Positions 11,224-22,135 of a stretch of 64,000 nucleotides of DNA are shown here, in pieces. Position 1 is the first letter of the stretch. Each line of letters begins with the position of its first letter. Made by a program: the position numbers and the translations under genes. Under the pieces are notes generated by a model. It had not been told where the DNA came from and made no database searches. It was given only the letters and a program-made list of their open reading frames with translations. The stretch is from Oreohelix idahoensis. Its lineage: Eukaryota > Mollusca > Gastropoda > Stylommatophora > Oreohelicidae. The DNA lies in assembly GCA_024509875.1 (NCBI GenBank), contig JAMPIV010012191.1, positions 109,277-173,276 on the forward strand. The letters are read 5' to 3'.

Positions 11224-13767
11224 TGTCGTAATTTTCTGAGAGAGTTCTGATGGAATTTGGTCCCTTTAGAGTGTAGAATGATAGTGAAGGCTTTGTGGGA
11301 ATAAGGATTTAGGAGAGTCAGGTAGTAGATTCCCCAGTGCTGGGAAGAGTAAGGACAGTCTCTTATTACGACAATATTTGTCTCTCAAAACTACTCCTAC
11401 CACCCTTCTGAACAAACAATTGTTTGTCAGTTCCAGTCACTCAGGCGCACACACCGATTTGGTGATTCTGACACACAACGTACATGAATCACAACTACGA
11501 TAACAAATATGAGGAATGTTTGATTTGGGCCAACCGACACATAAATGCTAATAAAGTTTTTAATACTTTTATTATCATAAAATCAAGTCACAAATAATTA
11601 TCAATTTACAGTCAGAAATCAAAGGTTACAGAATACAAATATGACAGGGGGGAGGGGGTTGAGGAGAAGTATCCAATACACCTTTTCCCGCTTGTATTTA
11701 CTAACAGAAAAGACCCGGTCCCAAAGACGAGAAAAGGAAGGGGGGGAGGGTGATGATGATCAGAGATAGGCATTTTAACCCAATGGTAAATTTATTACTC
11801 TGAGGCAAGGGGTTACAGTGATAAGGGGGTAGAGGAAAAGCTAGGGTTCTCAAATGTTTCCCTTTATTCAACAAAACTTTACGGAAGGGGGGAATGAACA
11901 CAGTTAAACAATCCCGCTAGGAGAAATCCCGTACAATGAATACAATACCCCTTAATACTAGGACGAACTAATTATAAGGGTAAAAAAAAAGATTATAAAT
12001 CTCCTGTCATTCAAAACACGCTTGGGGCTGGCCAGCACACACAGTCACACACACAGACTTACCAAGTTGTGAATTCTGGCACTTTAGGAATTTTACAACT
12101 GCAGCTAATACCGTAGAACAATGGAAATTGTTTTTTTTTTTTTCTTCTGTGTCAGGCCCCAGATTTAACGAGGTGGGCTGGTAGCTAATAGTCTCAAAAA
12201 TCGCCAGACGGTGAAGCGTAAAGGCTACTGTTGGTTTGTTAGATAAAAGTTCCTAATGAATGGCACAGGCACTTGGCTAGGTGTGAGGTATGGTGTGGTT
12301 TCTAAAATTGGCACAGCTGGTGGAGATAACTTTCTTTTGCCGTAATGTCACAAATTACAAAACACTGAGGTAAGTTCTTCAGGGGGTGGTAAAATCCAAT
12401 GATTATGCTTGACAGACAGTGTCAGGGAAATCTATGTTCTTCTTCACAAATAGAGCAGTGAGTAAAATATTGCTACTGGCAACTGTTCTTCTTCCAGTTT
12501 GATAACTAAAAAAACGACTTTATGAATTGGGATTTTAAAACAGTCTTTGGGTTTGCTTTGTTTCTGTATACTTCAGATAGCTTAATCCCAACAGGATCGC
12601 CACAAAGATTAAATTTCAAATATGTTCATAAGTCACTGGAGTAATCGAACTGAGTTGGCAGGACCCAGTGTATAATTAATTAATTACTGGGATGCAAGGT
12701 CGAAAGATCAATTCTGTATAGAAGATAAAACATGAAATGCAATAAAATCATATTAAGATCTAATGCGCGATACATTTACAGTTAGACTATTTTCTGCATT
12801 CGCGTCTTTAATTAATAAATCAAGAAAAAACTCTCCGTGAGGTTAATAGTTTAAAGCACATCTATTTCTACAGAACTAAACTGTATTAAAGTTATAATTC
12901 CCTTAATCGGCTGCACAGTTAATTTAAGCGGCTATCGTATTAGGAAATAAACTTATAGATGTAACATTTAGTTTGCACTAGAACTTTGAAAATGGGTTTA
13001 TTTAATAAGTTTAAATTTACACCACAATCCAGTGAAATAAAAATGAAATAACTAGACCACTGATCACTCGAAGCTAAAGTATAAATTACCGTCTGCACAG
13101 AAAAAGAATTCACTCCAATAGCCAACAATTTAGATGAAATCTAGCAGGAATTTAATTATATGCTAGTGAATCTTAGAATTCTGTCAGGACGAATGATAAA
13201 GTTGCCCTTTTCAGATTCTGTATATATCTAAAAGGAATGTAAGTTAAATGGGTCGTGTGAAAATTTCGCGCCTCTTCAGATCCCAGGGGAAGTCGAAGTT
13301 ATTTAGCCGCCATGCTAACCGCGATGGCCCGACTGGCTTCCGATCTTCGTTCGTCTCAGGTTGCTCGCACGAGGATGTGAAATTTCTGCGAGACTAGCCT
13401 CGTTCGCGGTGAGTTTCCGGATTCCTCAGATCGTATCCGCTACGCTGAGCGCTCCGTCTCTCCCGTTCCATAGTCTTTCGGGCAAGTCTGCCGGTTGCCA
13501 CAGAGGTGTGAAGTCTGCAAGAAGCTTTCTTCTGACCGCTCGTGTCCGTCTTGCGAACGGTTCAGTGTTCGCACGGAAATGCTAAATTTCTGCTTCTCTG
13601 TTCTGGGGATCGTCTTTGACTGCTTTGATCATAGCCGCTACTCTTCGTTGATGAAAAGTTACAACAATACTGATGTTCAGGGGTTCTAATGTTATGAAAA
13701 GCTAAAGTCCCTTTAATCATCCATCAAATCAGGGAAAATTCACTTGTCAAACTAGACGTACGTCACA
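11224..13767 (-). repeat. Element A 5' LTR (right copy)
   Basis: Direct repeat of the left LTR, from TGTCGTAATTTTC (11224) to CGTCACA (13767). Differences are scattered substitutions and changes in G, T and A runs. On the element's strand it contains the same TATATA (near 13226) and starts TGTGACGTAC. It would act as promoter for element A, transcribing towards lower coordinates. Confidence 0.93.
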
Positions 13768-13772
13768 GGCAT
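13768..13772. repeat. Target-site duplication of element A, right copy (GGCAT)
   Basis: GGCAT follows the terminal CA of the right LTR and matches 3380-3384 exactly. Confidence 0.9.
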
Positions 13773-13977
13773 CTCTTGGGGCATCTATACTTAAAACATT
13801 ATCACCTGTTAATTCTATATTGTGATTTCTATAGTAAGTTTTTAATTCAAGCCTTTGTTGTTCATACTTTTTACAGTGGATCAGGTAGTGGTCTATGTCA
13901 TTTTCTTCCTGACATTCTTGGCAGTGTGGTTCTCCTATCATAAAGTATGCTGCACCGAGACGGAGACGCCACAGTTT
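13773..13977 (-). pseudogene. I-like element ORF2: C-terminal Cys/His segment
   Basis: The minus strand encodes GEPHCQECQEENDIDHYLIHC, a Cys-x2-Cys ... His-x4-His? type segment found after RNase H in I- and Jockey-like ORF2 proteins; its function in the family is unclear. The frame runs into element A at 13772 and resumes in the same frame at 3384 after the duplicated GGCAT is counted once. One stop codon near 13978 separates it from RNase H. Confidence 0.75.
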
Positions 13978-14796
13978 TTAGTTCGATAGTATCTTTAATT
14001 CTTCTCTGACCTTGCACGTCCTAGTTGGTTCTTTCAGCAGTTTGAACGCGTGTCTGCCTTTTCTACTTTTCGTCCATGTTGTCTTCCATTCCTCGTTTAT
14101 AGTTATCTTCACTTGGCTCTTGATCTCCGACCTTCCCAGTCCTGCTCTTGTATTGTTTTTACTTGTTCTTCCATTCTTGGCGTTCTGGTCTGCCAACTCG
14201 TTACCAGCAATACCTATGTGTGCTGGAACCCACACTAGCCTCACACTACATCCTCTGTTCCCTAGTGATGTATTAATTGCTAGAATTTCTTCCTTTATGT
14301 CTGGCCGGCTACATTTACCTGGGTGTTCTAGTGCTTGTAGTGATGATAGGGAGTCTGTAAAAATCGTAACTGCTTCTGGTGGGTTATCTTCGATTATTTC
14401 TAAACTTTTAAGAATTGCTACCATCTCTGCGGTAAAAATCGAAGCACCTTCAGTTACACTGTAGCTCTTTTTTATTCCCCATTGTGGTATTACAACTCCG
14501 GCACCTAGTTGCCCACTATCACCCTTGGATCCATCAGTGTAGACGGCCAGACTTTGTTTAGTTAGTTGATCTATGAACTTTCTACTTATCATTTTGGCTT
14601 CCTTATCTTCTATGTTTTGTTTGATCTTTTCAGTAAGTGAGTAGTCTATGATTGGTGTTTTTAGTTCCCAGGGTGATATTTTGCTTCTGTATTTATTACT
14701 ATTTTCAATTGTGTTTGATAGTTCTTTGAACTGCGTTAGGTCTTCTATAGTTCTCCACCCTGTTGGATATCTATCTTTATTTAGGGGACGTCCCAT
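13978..14796 (-). pseudogene. I-like element ORF2: RNase H domain
   Basis: The frame of about 270 codons contains a complete set of RNase H acidic motifs: AVYTDGSKG (Asp), FTAEMVAIL (Glu), IFTDSLSSL (Asp) and VPAHIGIAGNELAD (His and Asp). RNase H placed after RT is characteristic of the I group and some Jockey-related elements. The domain joins the RT part upstream through a frameshift near 14790, where the two overlapping frames meet. In a live element it would degrade RNA in the RNA-DNA hybrid. Confidence 0.88.
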
Positions 14797-15252
14797 ACAC
14801 TTGGTTGGGTTTTGACAAATGCTTTATGTGCTGGGTGGGTCACTTCTTGTGCTACTTTACTCCAATAATTTAATCTTAGTTCTGTCCGTCTTAGACCAAG
14901 TAGAGGTATGCCGAGAGCTACTTCTAGAGCTTCTACTGGTGTCGAAATAAATGCACCTGTAATGGTTCTCATGGCTGCATTTTGAATCCTGTCCAGTTTT
15001 GCTTTGTTAGAAGCTGCTGCTGAGTCATAGACTAGGCTGGCATAATCCAGTTTCACCCTGATGAAAGACTTGTAGAACATAAGCATTATTTTATTGCTGG
15101 CCCCCCATCCATTACCTTTTACAATCCTTAGTATATTTAGGGGTCCCCTACTGCTTTCTACTAAATTGTCTATATGTTTATTATAATTTAGTTGTTTGTC
15201 TAAAGTTATGCCCAGAAATCTTGTTGTTGAGGAGGTACATATTTTCTGTCCT
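14781..15252 (-). pseudogene. I-like element ORF2: RT thumb and connection region
   Basis: Residues such as FLGITLDKQLNYNKHI, then FYKSFIRVKLDYAS and RIQNAAMRTITGAF, match the segment between the RT palm and RNase H of non-LTR ORF2 proteins. It is separated from the palm by a frameshift at a poly-T run (15268-15284, poly-A on the coding strand). Confidence 0.75.
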
Positions 15253-15582
15253 TCAATGGTTATATTGATTTTTTTTTTTTTTTAAATTTCCTTTGCTGAA
15301 AATCATACCTACTGTTTTGTTTACATTAATTTGAAAGCCCCAACTTTTCATCCACTCTGAAACTTTGTCTATTTGATTTTGAAGTTTTTGGTAAACATGG
15401 TCCAAGTTTTTTCTAGATCGCCCAATTCCACAGTCATCTGCAAATTGTGATACTGCATTCTTTATGTCATTAAATTCATCTGCTAAATCATTTACAGCTA
15501 TAGTGAAAATTGAAGGAGAAATCACTGATCCCTGAGGAATCCCATTCTGTTGTTCATACATTTCTGACCTATCATTATTCAC
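15253..15582 (-). pseudogene. I-like element ORF2: RT palm with FADD box
   Basis: This stretch carries NGIPQGSVISP (RT block 4) and QFADDCGIG, the catalytic FADD box, followed by WMKSWGFQINVNKT. These are the canonical palm motifs in the right order. It joins the upstream RT portion over a region with stop codons at about 15590-15660, so the ORF is broken. Confidence 0.85.
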
Positions 15583-16195
15583 CTGTACAGCAAAATACCT
15601 GTCCTGTAAAAAGTTTTCTGGATACCTATAGGTTTTACCAGTAATGCTAATCTTTTTTCATTTTGTAAAGAGCTCCATCTCGCCAGCATTCATTATATGC
15701 TCTAGCTACATCTAGAAAGACTGCCACTGTTTTCTCTTTCTTCTTGAACCCTAGCTTTACATCATGTTCTAATCTTACAAGCTGGTCTACTGTACTTCTG
15801 TCTGCGCTAAACCCTGACTGGTTTGGGCTATATAACTGTTTTTTTTCCTAGGTAGAATTTAACCCTTTTATTCACAACAGTTTCCAGTATTTTACCTAGT
15901 TGTGATGTTAAGGAGATAGACCTATATGAACTTGCATCATGGGCTTCCTTATTGGGTTTTAGGATGGGTACTATCATAGCTACTTTCCACGCTTTTGGTA
16001 TCTTTCCTAAGCTCCAGATTTTGTTATAGAGGGAAGTTATTTTGTTTATAGTTTTTTGGGGTACTTTCTTAAGGATTTCATAACTAAGTATATCATGCCC
16101 TGAGGCAGTGTTAGATTTCTCATTTATTGCACTAGTTACTTCTTCCTCTGTTATATCACAACCCTGATCGATCCACTGTATTTTTATCGGGGCCC
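15583..16195 (-). pseudogene. I-like element ORF2: RT N-terminal blocks, 5'-truncated
   Basis: Minus-strand motifs include GHDILSYEILK, VPILKPNKEA, SSYRSISL (fingers) and AVFLDVARAY (block A, normally FLDVSKAFD). Frames change at a poly-T tract (15840-15846) and there are stops near 15600-15660. Homology stops abruptly at about 16195; no endonuclease lies beyond, so this is the 5' truncation point. Confidence 0.8.
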
Positions 16196-17007
16196 TCACT
16201 ATTTGGGTTCAAGCAACGATCGAACGTGGATTTCCATCGCTGGCTAATTAAGCATGCATAATTAAACACGGGGAAGCCAGGTCTCTCTATTGCCAACTGT
16301 CCGATTCTTAGTTTAGCCACGCCTCCTGTCTTTGTTTCAAGCACTAATAATCCAACTATTCATAATTAACTGCCTGCTCTTTAAAAAAAGGACGTTTACC
16401 TGCTGTCAGATTACACCATCACGTCAGCGCTTGATCCCTGAAACACGGGGACGCCGAGGACACGGGTTTTGTAGTTTCTAACGAGAGAACGGTTCGTTAA
16501 TTGCAGTATCAAGGGGCGTTAACCACTCACCAACTGCAAGCCCTTTGATCGTGCTCCACGAGACGCAAATTTGCTCACCTAGGGAAACGAACCTGAAAGC
16601 TCGCTCGCTAGGGAAACGAATCTACGGTAGGCTTTGGTGTGATTTTTTACTTTGATTCAAGAATTGAACGAAGAATCTACGAGAGGTGTAAATTTCCTCA
16701 TAGGGGAGGGAAAAGTCCGCCATTTCATATATAAAGTCATGCTCATCAAACTCAGTTATCAGTTTGCTATTAGGATTTCTTGAATGGTCTAGCGCGCATT
16801 TTTGGAGTCTTATTTATCTGGATTTCCTATTGAAATACGTGGAGATTTATTTCAGTTTCTTGTGCTGCGGTAAATATATAGTTATTAGCATCAAAGTGAT
16901 TTAATTGTTTAAGTTTCATTATATTTCACTGGGATTTTTGTGCTAATTGAAACGTATTAAATAAACATGTAGCAAAATTCTCCAGCGGTAAAGGTAAATT
17001 TTTAACA
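16196..17007 (+). repeat. LTR-like piece with TATA box, plus strand
   Basis: The piece contains TTTAGCCACGCC (16313-16324), a TATATAAA at about 16727, an initiator-like CTCAGTTATCAGT after it, and CTGTGCTGCGGTAAATA near 16862. These sites occur in the same order in the reverse complement of 1-2030. It ends ..TTTAACA at 17007, immediately before RT coding sequence resumes. I infer an LTR, solo or truncated, that split the RTE-like RT. No target duplication could be matched. Confidence 0.42.
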
Positions 17008-17880
17008 GTCATAGACTGGGTGACGCGCAAGACAACAGAGGGCAGTCCAAGAGGAATAAGATGGACTACTTTTTCTACATTAGAAGATCTGGAATATGCA
17101 GATGACATTGCACTACTAGCACATTCACATCAACACATCCAGGAAAAAACGGATAGACTTAATAAGTATAGCCAGCAGGTGGGCTTAATCATCAATCTAA
17201 AGAAGACAGAGGTCATGACGCTCAATGTGAGCAACCCTGAGCCCATATCAGTAAGGAATCAGCAACTGGAACAGACAGACACCTTCACATACCTAGGACG
17301 CATAGTAACACCAGACGGCGGAGCAAGCAAAGACACCAACAAAAGAATGAACAAAGCAAGAACAGCCTTTTTAAGTCTAAGCAACATCTGGAATTCCTCT
17401 CAGTACAGCTAAAGCACAAAATTAAGATTATATCAGAGCTGTGTGCTTTCTGTGCTTCTCTATGGTGCGGAATGCTGGAGAGTTACAGAGAAGGAAATGT
17501 CGAAATTGTCCTCTTTTCACACAACATGCCTAAGAAAAATTCTCCGAATCTTTTGGCCGAAGACCATCACCAATCAAGATCTGCTTACTCGGAGCAAGCA
17601 AGAGGACATGCACACCATCATAGCTGGCAGACGCTGGAGCTGGGTTGGCCATGTCCTCAGAAGAGACCCCGATGCCATCACAAGAACAGCTAAGCTATGG
17701 ACCCCTGAAGGAAAACGAAAGAGAGGCCGACCTAAAACAACTTGGCGGAGGACTGTGGAGGCTGAGATGCAAAGAATGAACCAAAGTTGGGGCACTGTAC
17801 GAAAGATGACCACCGACCGAGCAAAGTGGAATCAATTTGTTGTTGCCGTTCAAGACGCCACCAGGCGTGATGGCCACTGA
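17008..17880 (+). pseudogene. RTE-like non-LTR RT, palm to C-terminus
   Basis: The frame resumes the protein of 2773-2887 and reads VIDWVTRK, then LEYADDIALLAHS (the YADD catalytic box), KKTEVMTLN, FTYLGRIVTPDGG, SVLLYGAECWRVT, WVGHVLRRD and GKRKRGRPKTTWRR, the usual C-terminal order of RTE-clade ORFs. One in-frame TAA at 17410 breaks it; the last codon is followed by TGA. The 3' end runs into AAG/AAAG-type repeats near 17910-17932. No endonuclease is present in this piece. Confidence 0.85.
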
Positions 17881-17942
17881 CTGCTTTGAAAGTCGGCGCT
17901 AAGGATCAAAGAAGAAGAAAGAAAGAAAGATTATTATATGAA

Positions 17943-18084
17943 TGTGTGTATGTATGTATGTATGTATGTATGTATGTATGTATGTATGTATGTATGTATG
18001 TATGTATGTATGTATGTATGTATGTATGTATGTATGTATGTATGTATGTATGTATGTATGTATGTATGTATGTATGTATGTATG

Positions 18085-18113
<29 letters not shown>
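17943..18113. repeat. TATG microsatellite, block 1
   Basis: About 42 uninterrupted TATG units follow the RTE-like 3' end. The long frames through it are repeat artefacts. Confidence 0.97.
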
Positions 18114-18115
<2 letters not shown>

Positions 18116-18250
18116 CAGCCCTCATTAACGCTGTATGAATTTATGTAAAGTTACTTTATGTAGATTCTAATGATTCTCCTATATGCCATGTTGTATCTAT
18201 TATATCATGTCTGTACATATTAATGTATTTTATATAGAATAAAGATTCTG

Positions 18251-18253
<3 letters not shown>
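18114..18253 (+). repeat. Dispersed repeat ending in AATAAAGATTCTGATA, copy 2
   Basis: Copy of 2631-2772, with the same start (CCCTCATTAACG) and the same AATAAAGATTCTGATA end. Here it lies between two TATG arrays, and the second array starts exactly at its 3' end. This suggests that a TATG tail is part of the retroposon's 3' structure. Confidence 0.65.
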
Positions 18254-18281
<28 letters not shown>

Positions 18282-18372
18282 TGTATGTATGTATGTATGT
18301 ATGTATGTATGTATGTATGTATGTATGTATGTATGTATGTATGTATGTATGTATGTATGTATGTATGTATGT
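18254..18372. repeat. TATG microsatellite, block 2
   Basis: About 30 TATG units, degenerating into TTTG/TGTG variants to about 18422. Confidence 0.97.
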
Positions 18373-18442
18373 GTGTATGTTTGTATGTATTTATGTATGT
18401 TACATATGTATGTATGTATGTTTGTGATTCTCATTTATGTAT

Positions 18443-18479
18443 GTTATATATATATATATATATTTATATATAATATATA

Positions 18480-18516
<37 letters not shown>
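18443..18516. repeat. TA-rich microsatellite
   Basis: TA dinucleotide runs with an interrupting TTTATATATAATATATAATATATTA stretch. Confidence 0.9.
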
Positions 18517-18520
<4 letters not shown>

Positions 18521-18522
<2 letters not shown>

Positions 18523-19353
18523 ATATACGTATATATTCTGTATGCACGTACATACCACCAACCTACCTGTGACGGTGTTGTCTCACTTGCTCTGCAATAG
18601 TGGTTAAAACAATGGGCACGCTTAGAGTATAAAAATGAGGGTCTTCAAAGGTATTAACTTTCTCTCAAGATTACTCGGCAGAGATATAAATAGAATAATG
18701 ATTCTTCTACTGCAGGAAGCCTCACAGGATTTTGAGGAAAAACAAACATAGCAACTGGGATTATCTAAGTTATCATGAACGTATTATTCACCCTCCCCTT
18801 CTGTGAAGAAATATTGACTCGTATTTTCTGAACCCCCAGCTGAAGATGATTCATGAACTGTAATTTAATAGTTAAGGATGGTTATGTATTTAAAACAATA
18901 TGAGTCATATAGGGGCACACATACTATTCACTCAATAGTGATTAATCCAACTATAGATTTCTAGTTACAGATAAACTTGGTTAATAATAATAATGTAAAA
19001 TAATTGAAGTTGTTAATAACAAAGAAGCAATGATATTTCTCATCTATTATTATGGGAGATTTACGCTCTCTAATTTTAGCAGCTACACCTAAGACTGGTC
19101 CTATAGTGGGTCCTGCTTACGAGCTCTTATTTTGGCTGTCTTTGATATCTCCTTGACAAAATTGGAAGTCAATGAAGTAGTTTTACAAACTGGTATGTTA
19201 TAAACAAAATGTTCGCTCACACACACATGTTGTTTTGTTGTGGAGAGATCCAATCAGAAGCTGTCTATCTTAGCATGTCAAATGCCAAACCAATTGAAAA
19301 TAAGTGCCTGATTTTGGTAGGGATCCCCTACTCCCCTCATATATAACATTACT
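18521..19353. other. No recognised feature
   Basis: AT-rich sequence without a convincing open frame, RT motif, tRNA-like box or repeat shared with the rest of the window. Confidence 0.5.
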
Positions 19354-19831
19354 AGGGGGTCGGAGTGACTAAGAGGTATGTCGTCCGCCTCGAGCTCTAG
19401 AGGTACTGGGTTCGATTCCCAATTGAGGGAAAATAATTTATGGAAATTTTTTTTTTCTGAATCAGTGGTCCTAATTATGTCATACTCCCCCCTGGTCTAC
19501 TGGGTAGTGAGATCGGATGCCTAGCCATCTCGGATAAGGGCAAAAAAAATTGGAGGTCCCGTGTGCAATTTGCGCACGTTAAAAATCCCAAGGCAGATGG
19601 AAATCGTAAAGAGTAGGCCTATCAGGCCGCTGCCCTGGCAAAATAAAATAATTAGAAACCTACCCACAACAAAAATATTTACCGAATGTGTGATTCCTAT
19701 ATACACACATTGGGATTCTCGCCGTGCTACACTGTGCTGAGATGATCCTTGTGTGGTCTAAGGGAGGAGATTGGAGCATTGATGGAGTAGTCTGTGTGCA
19801 ATGAAGATAGTCCTTAAACCAAACCAAACCA
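19354..19831 (+). mobile_element. SINE-1, full copy with tRNA-like head
   Basis: The head has a good A box (TGACTAAGAGG, 19366-19376) and an exact B box (GGTTCGATTCC, 19409-19419), the internal RNA polymerase III promoter of tRNA-derived SINEs. A T-rich spacer follows, then the body shared with 2155-2499, ending in AAACC repeats (19816-19831). The size is about 480 bases. The B box and the repeated body make the SINE call strong; the family name is not known to me. Confidence 0.8.
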
Positions 19832-20694
19832 ATAACATTACTACATGACAACAGAAAATATTGCCCTTTACATGATATTTTCAAACTCCATGACCATATA
19901 AAGTTTTGCGACTTCCATTGGTACTTGTCATGTTTACAAACTAACTACTTAACAGATAAGATATATCGCTGATAATATCTTCCAAGTTGTTACTTTCCTG
20001 TTGCTGATTATTACAACAAAGTCAATATGCCTGACGTAATACATCCCTTTCTATGTATTAATCTTTAACAAGATTGATATCTTCCGACATCCCAGTGAAA
20101 TCGACCGTGTCTTTCGACACGTCATGTTTGCGGATTCGCACGCTATCTCCAAATAACGTCTGTGGTCCATACTGGAATACCTGAACAACATGGTTTGTGG
20201 CAATTATCTGCTACCGATGTCCCGGTATCAAAACATTTGTTCAATCAACCCGTCTCGTTACTTATGCCCACCTTTTCTGTAGGTTGGAAGCTGTTACATA
20301 ATTTAGTACACAAACAACTTCCTCCGGCACAAATATGAGTCAATGTTGTTTCAGAAACAGGTCAAGCGGATAGTTAAAGTAAGGAAATGACAAGATGTGA
20401 TATGAAAACCTTGAACGATGAAAGCGAAAACAACAAATACTGGAAGAATTAGCATTTGAAAGGAATGGTGGAGTAATAATGCCTGAGAGGGGCGAAGACC
20501 AGAAAAAGAGAACGAACATATTTCGTAACAACCAAGTTGAAGACTCCTTGGTATTATATACACAGTAGATCTAGGATTTTCATGTGGCTTTTAATACTAT
20601 CTAATGGTCTTTTATATTTGGACTTGCGCCCTAATATAACCGACTAGTTTGAACGTTTTTTGCTTTTTTGTTTTTTTGTTTAGATATCCCTATA
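19832..20694. other. No recognised feature
   Basis: I see no coding motif or shared repeat here. Short open frames on the minus strand near 20340-20560 have no family signature. Confidence 0.45.
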
Positions 20695-20990
20695 TATGAG
20701 AGTCCAATTGGTAGCATGATTAGAGCGCTGGCCTGTCGCGGCAAAGGTGCCGGGTTTGAAACACGGTGGCGTCACGCTTCAGCCTACCCAGCTGTCGATA
20801 GGTACTTAATTCTGTTCTTGATTTAAGGAAGGAAAAGGTAGTGAGGAAGGGAACTGGTCACCCCATTTCTCGAAGCTGGACTTGGTACAGTAAAGTCTCT
20901 ATAGCTTCCCTTCCCTATGCAGTATCTGATATGGGGGCTGCCCTTTATCACTCTATTTAGAATTGAAGGGCTGAATGTTTGACGGCCTGC
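20695..20990 (+). mobile_element. SINE-2 copy 1 (tRNA-derived)
   Basis: The head reads TTGGTAGCATGATTAGAGCG then CTGGCCT (A-box region) and GGGTTTGAAAC (degenerate B box). The body (CAGCCTACCCAGCTGT, GGAAGGAAAAGGTAGTGAGG, CTGGACTTGGTACAGT, CAGTATCTGATATGGGGGCT) is shared with 27100-27375 and 61771-61985. Confidence 0.75.
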
Positions 20991-21949
20991 GTGCCACGTT
21001 TTCAACAATCCCATCCTAACTAACCTAATTACCGATGTATGTTACGTCGGTCGGTCTCACTCAAAATAGCGCGGCGTGGGTGTTATATAAAGCAAATACT
21101 TTGGTTTTATTTATTTATTTATTTTTATTCTTTCACGAAATTAGTAGCGCTCGACAAAGAAAAAGTGCGTAAAAATTGGTGTGCATGAGCGCTCACCCGA
21201 TGTACAAATCATGAAAACTTGAAAGTTTTTGTTAAAACCACTTATTATCAGGGAACACTCTTTGAAAACAATCCACGCACTTTCACACGAAATGTTGTCA
21301 TCAAAGAACTTTTAAATTGAATTTAAAATAACATAATTTTCGCCGTTTGTACATTGGTCCCAGCTGAGGAATGCAACCGTGTTGAAAAATTGTATTGTTT
21401 CCATTATATATACTCTCCCGAAAATAGTTACAATCAACAAAGAAAAGCGTTCAAATGACGGTGTTCGTGAACAGTTTGATTACACTGTATAATAAAAAGA
21501 AACCAAAAACACTCTAAGAATGTAATTATATCTGCTCATCCGGGAACGGAAACAGCACACTATAATTAAAAACCCGTCAAGTTTGACGGGTTATTGCTAG
21601 TTGGAAAATAAATGTCATTCATCTTTTTGTTCGTTATGTCACACTGAGGATTCCAAACCAAGTACTGCCTCGTAATGATATCAACTAGTTTTCTTAACTT
21701 ATGTCCAACGAACGCCCGCGTCCTCTCTTCACGTCTTGTTATACTTGTGTTTGACTCGTTATTTCTATCAGTACCACATTGGTGATATTGTTATTATTAG
21801 TTTCTTATTGATTATTTATTTCGTCCATGCGCAGTAAAAGTGAGTTTCCCTTTTGCATAGAATACCCCGTTCAATCACATGTGGGTTATAATTTGGGTAA
21901 ATAGTGATCGTGTCATACTATTCCAATGCTTTTATTCTACCACTCAACA
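20991..21949. other. No recognised feature apart from a small hairpin
   Basis: AT-rich sequence with a TTTA run (21102-21124) and no coding motif. A perfect inverted repeat lies at 21571-21592 (separate entry). Confidence 0.45.
21571..21592. repeat. Short perfect inverted repeat
   Basis: AACCCGTCAA, a 2-base loop, then TTGACGGGTT. It looks like a terminator-type hairpin, but in animal DNA with no gene nearby I assign no function. Confidence 0.6.
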
Positions 21950-22135
21950 ATCACTTGAACAGAATCCAACCTCAACACACTCCAGAGTGCGAGCTATTTA
22001 ACTACCGCAACGAAACTGTTGACCACCACCTCTTTGAGTGCCCAGCACTCCATTACGTAAAGAAAATGCTCCTTCCTCCGAGGCCAGATAAGTGAAACAC
22101 CTTGTATGAAAAACAAAACAACTTGCGAAAACATC
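21950..22135 (+). pseudogene. Non-LTR ORF2 C-terminal fragment
   Basis: An open stretch encodes PECELFNYRNETVDHHLFEC, a Cys/His segment of the kind that follows RNase H in I- or Jockey-like ORF2 proteins, then LLPPRPDK and a stop. It ends at a sharp join at about 22136 with a different RT family. Nothing upstream of it is recognisable. Confidence 0.55.

Larger units (their letters stand above)
3385..13767 (-). mobile_element. Element A: complete Ty3/gypsy LTR retrotransposon with IN upstream of RT
   Basis: The element is about 10.4 kb: two direct LTRs of about 2.54 kb (3385-5926 and 11224-13767), each starting TG and ending CA, flanked by GGCAT. Read on the minus strand the interior holds leader, Gag, protease, integrase, RT and RNase H, with a polypurine tract against the 3' LTR. 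Integrase comes before RT, the order of Gmr1-like elements rather than ordinary gypsy elements. The LTRs differ at only a few sites by eye, so insertion was fairly recent, yet gag and pol carry nonsense changes and frameshifts. It sits inside the I-like non-LTR element. Confidence 0.92.
2888..16195 (-). mobile_element. I/Jockey-like non-LTR retrotransposon, 5'-truncated, split by element A
   Basis: The minus strand reads RT (from about 16190), then RNase H, then a Cys/His C-terminal segment to 13773. The sequence is interrupted by element A (3385-13767) and resumes at 3384. Removing element A and one GGCAT copy leaves the coding frame open for about 14 further codons before a stop near 3340. 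Then comes an A-rich (minus-strand) 3' untranslated region ending near a short CAA-type run at 2908-2920. The endonuclease is absent, a 5' truncation typical of target-primed reverse transcription. Without element A the copy is about 2.9 kb. The exact ends and any target duplication are not resolved. Confidence 0.75.

Noticed and set aside
17886..18480. Long open frames encoding MYVC or YIHT repeats
   Set aside because: They are translations of the TATG microsatellite, open in several frames on both strands.
19354..19430. Functional tRNA gene
   Set aside because: A and B boxes are present but no cloverleaf acceptor pairing is evident, and the sequence continues into a repeated SINE body.
21571..21592. 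Rho-independent terminator
   Set aside because: A bacterial-type signal has no meaning here; no bacterial gene is nearby.
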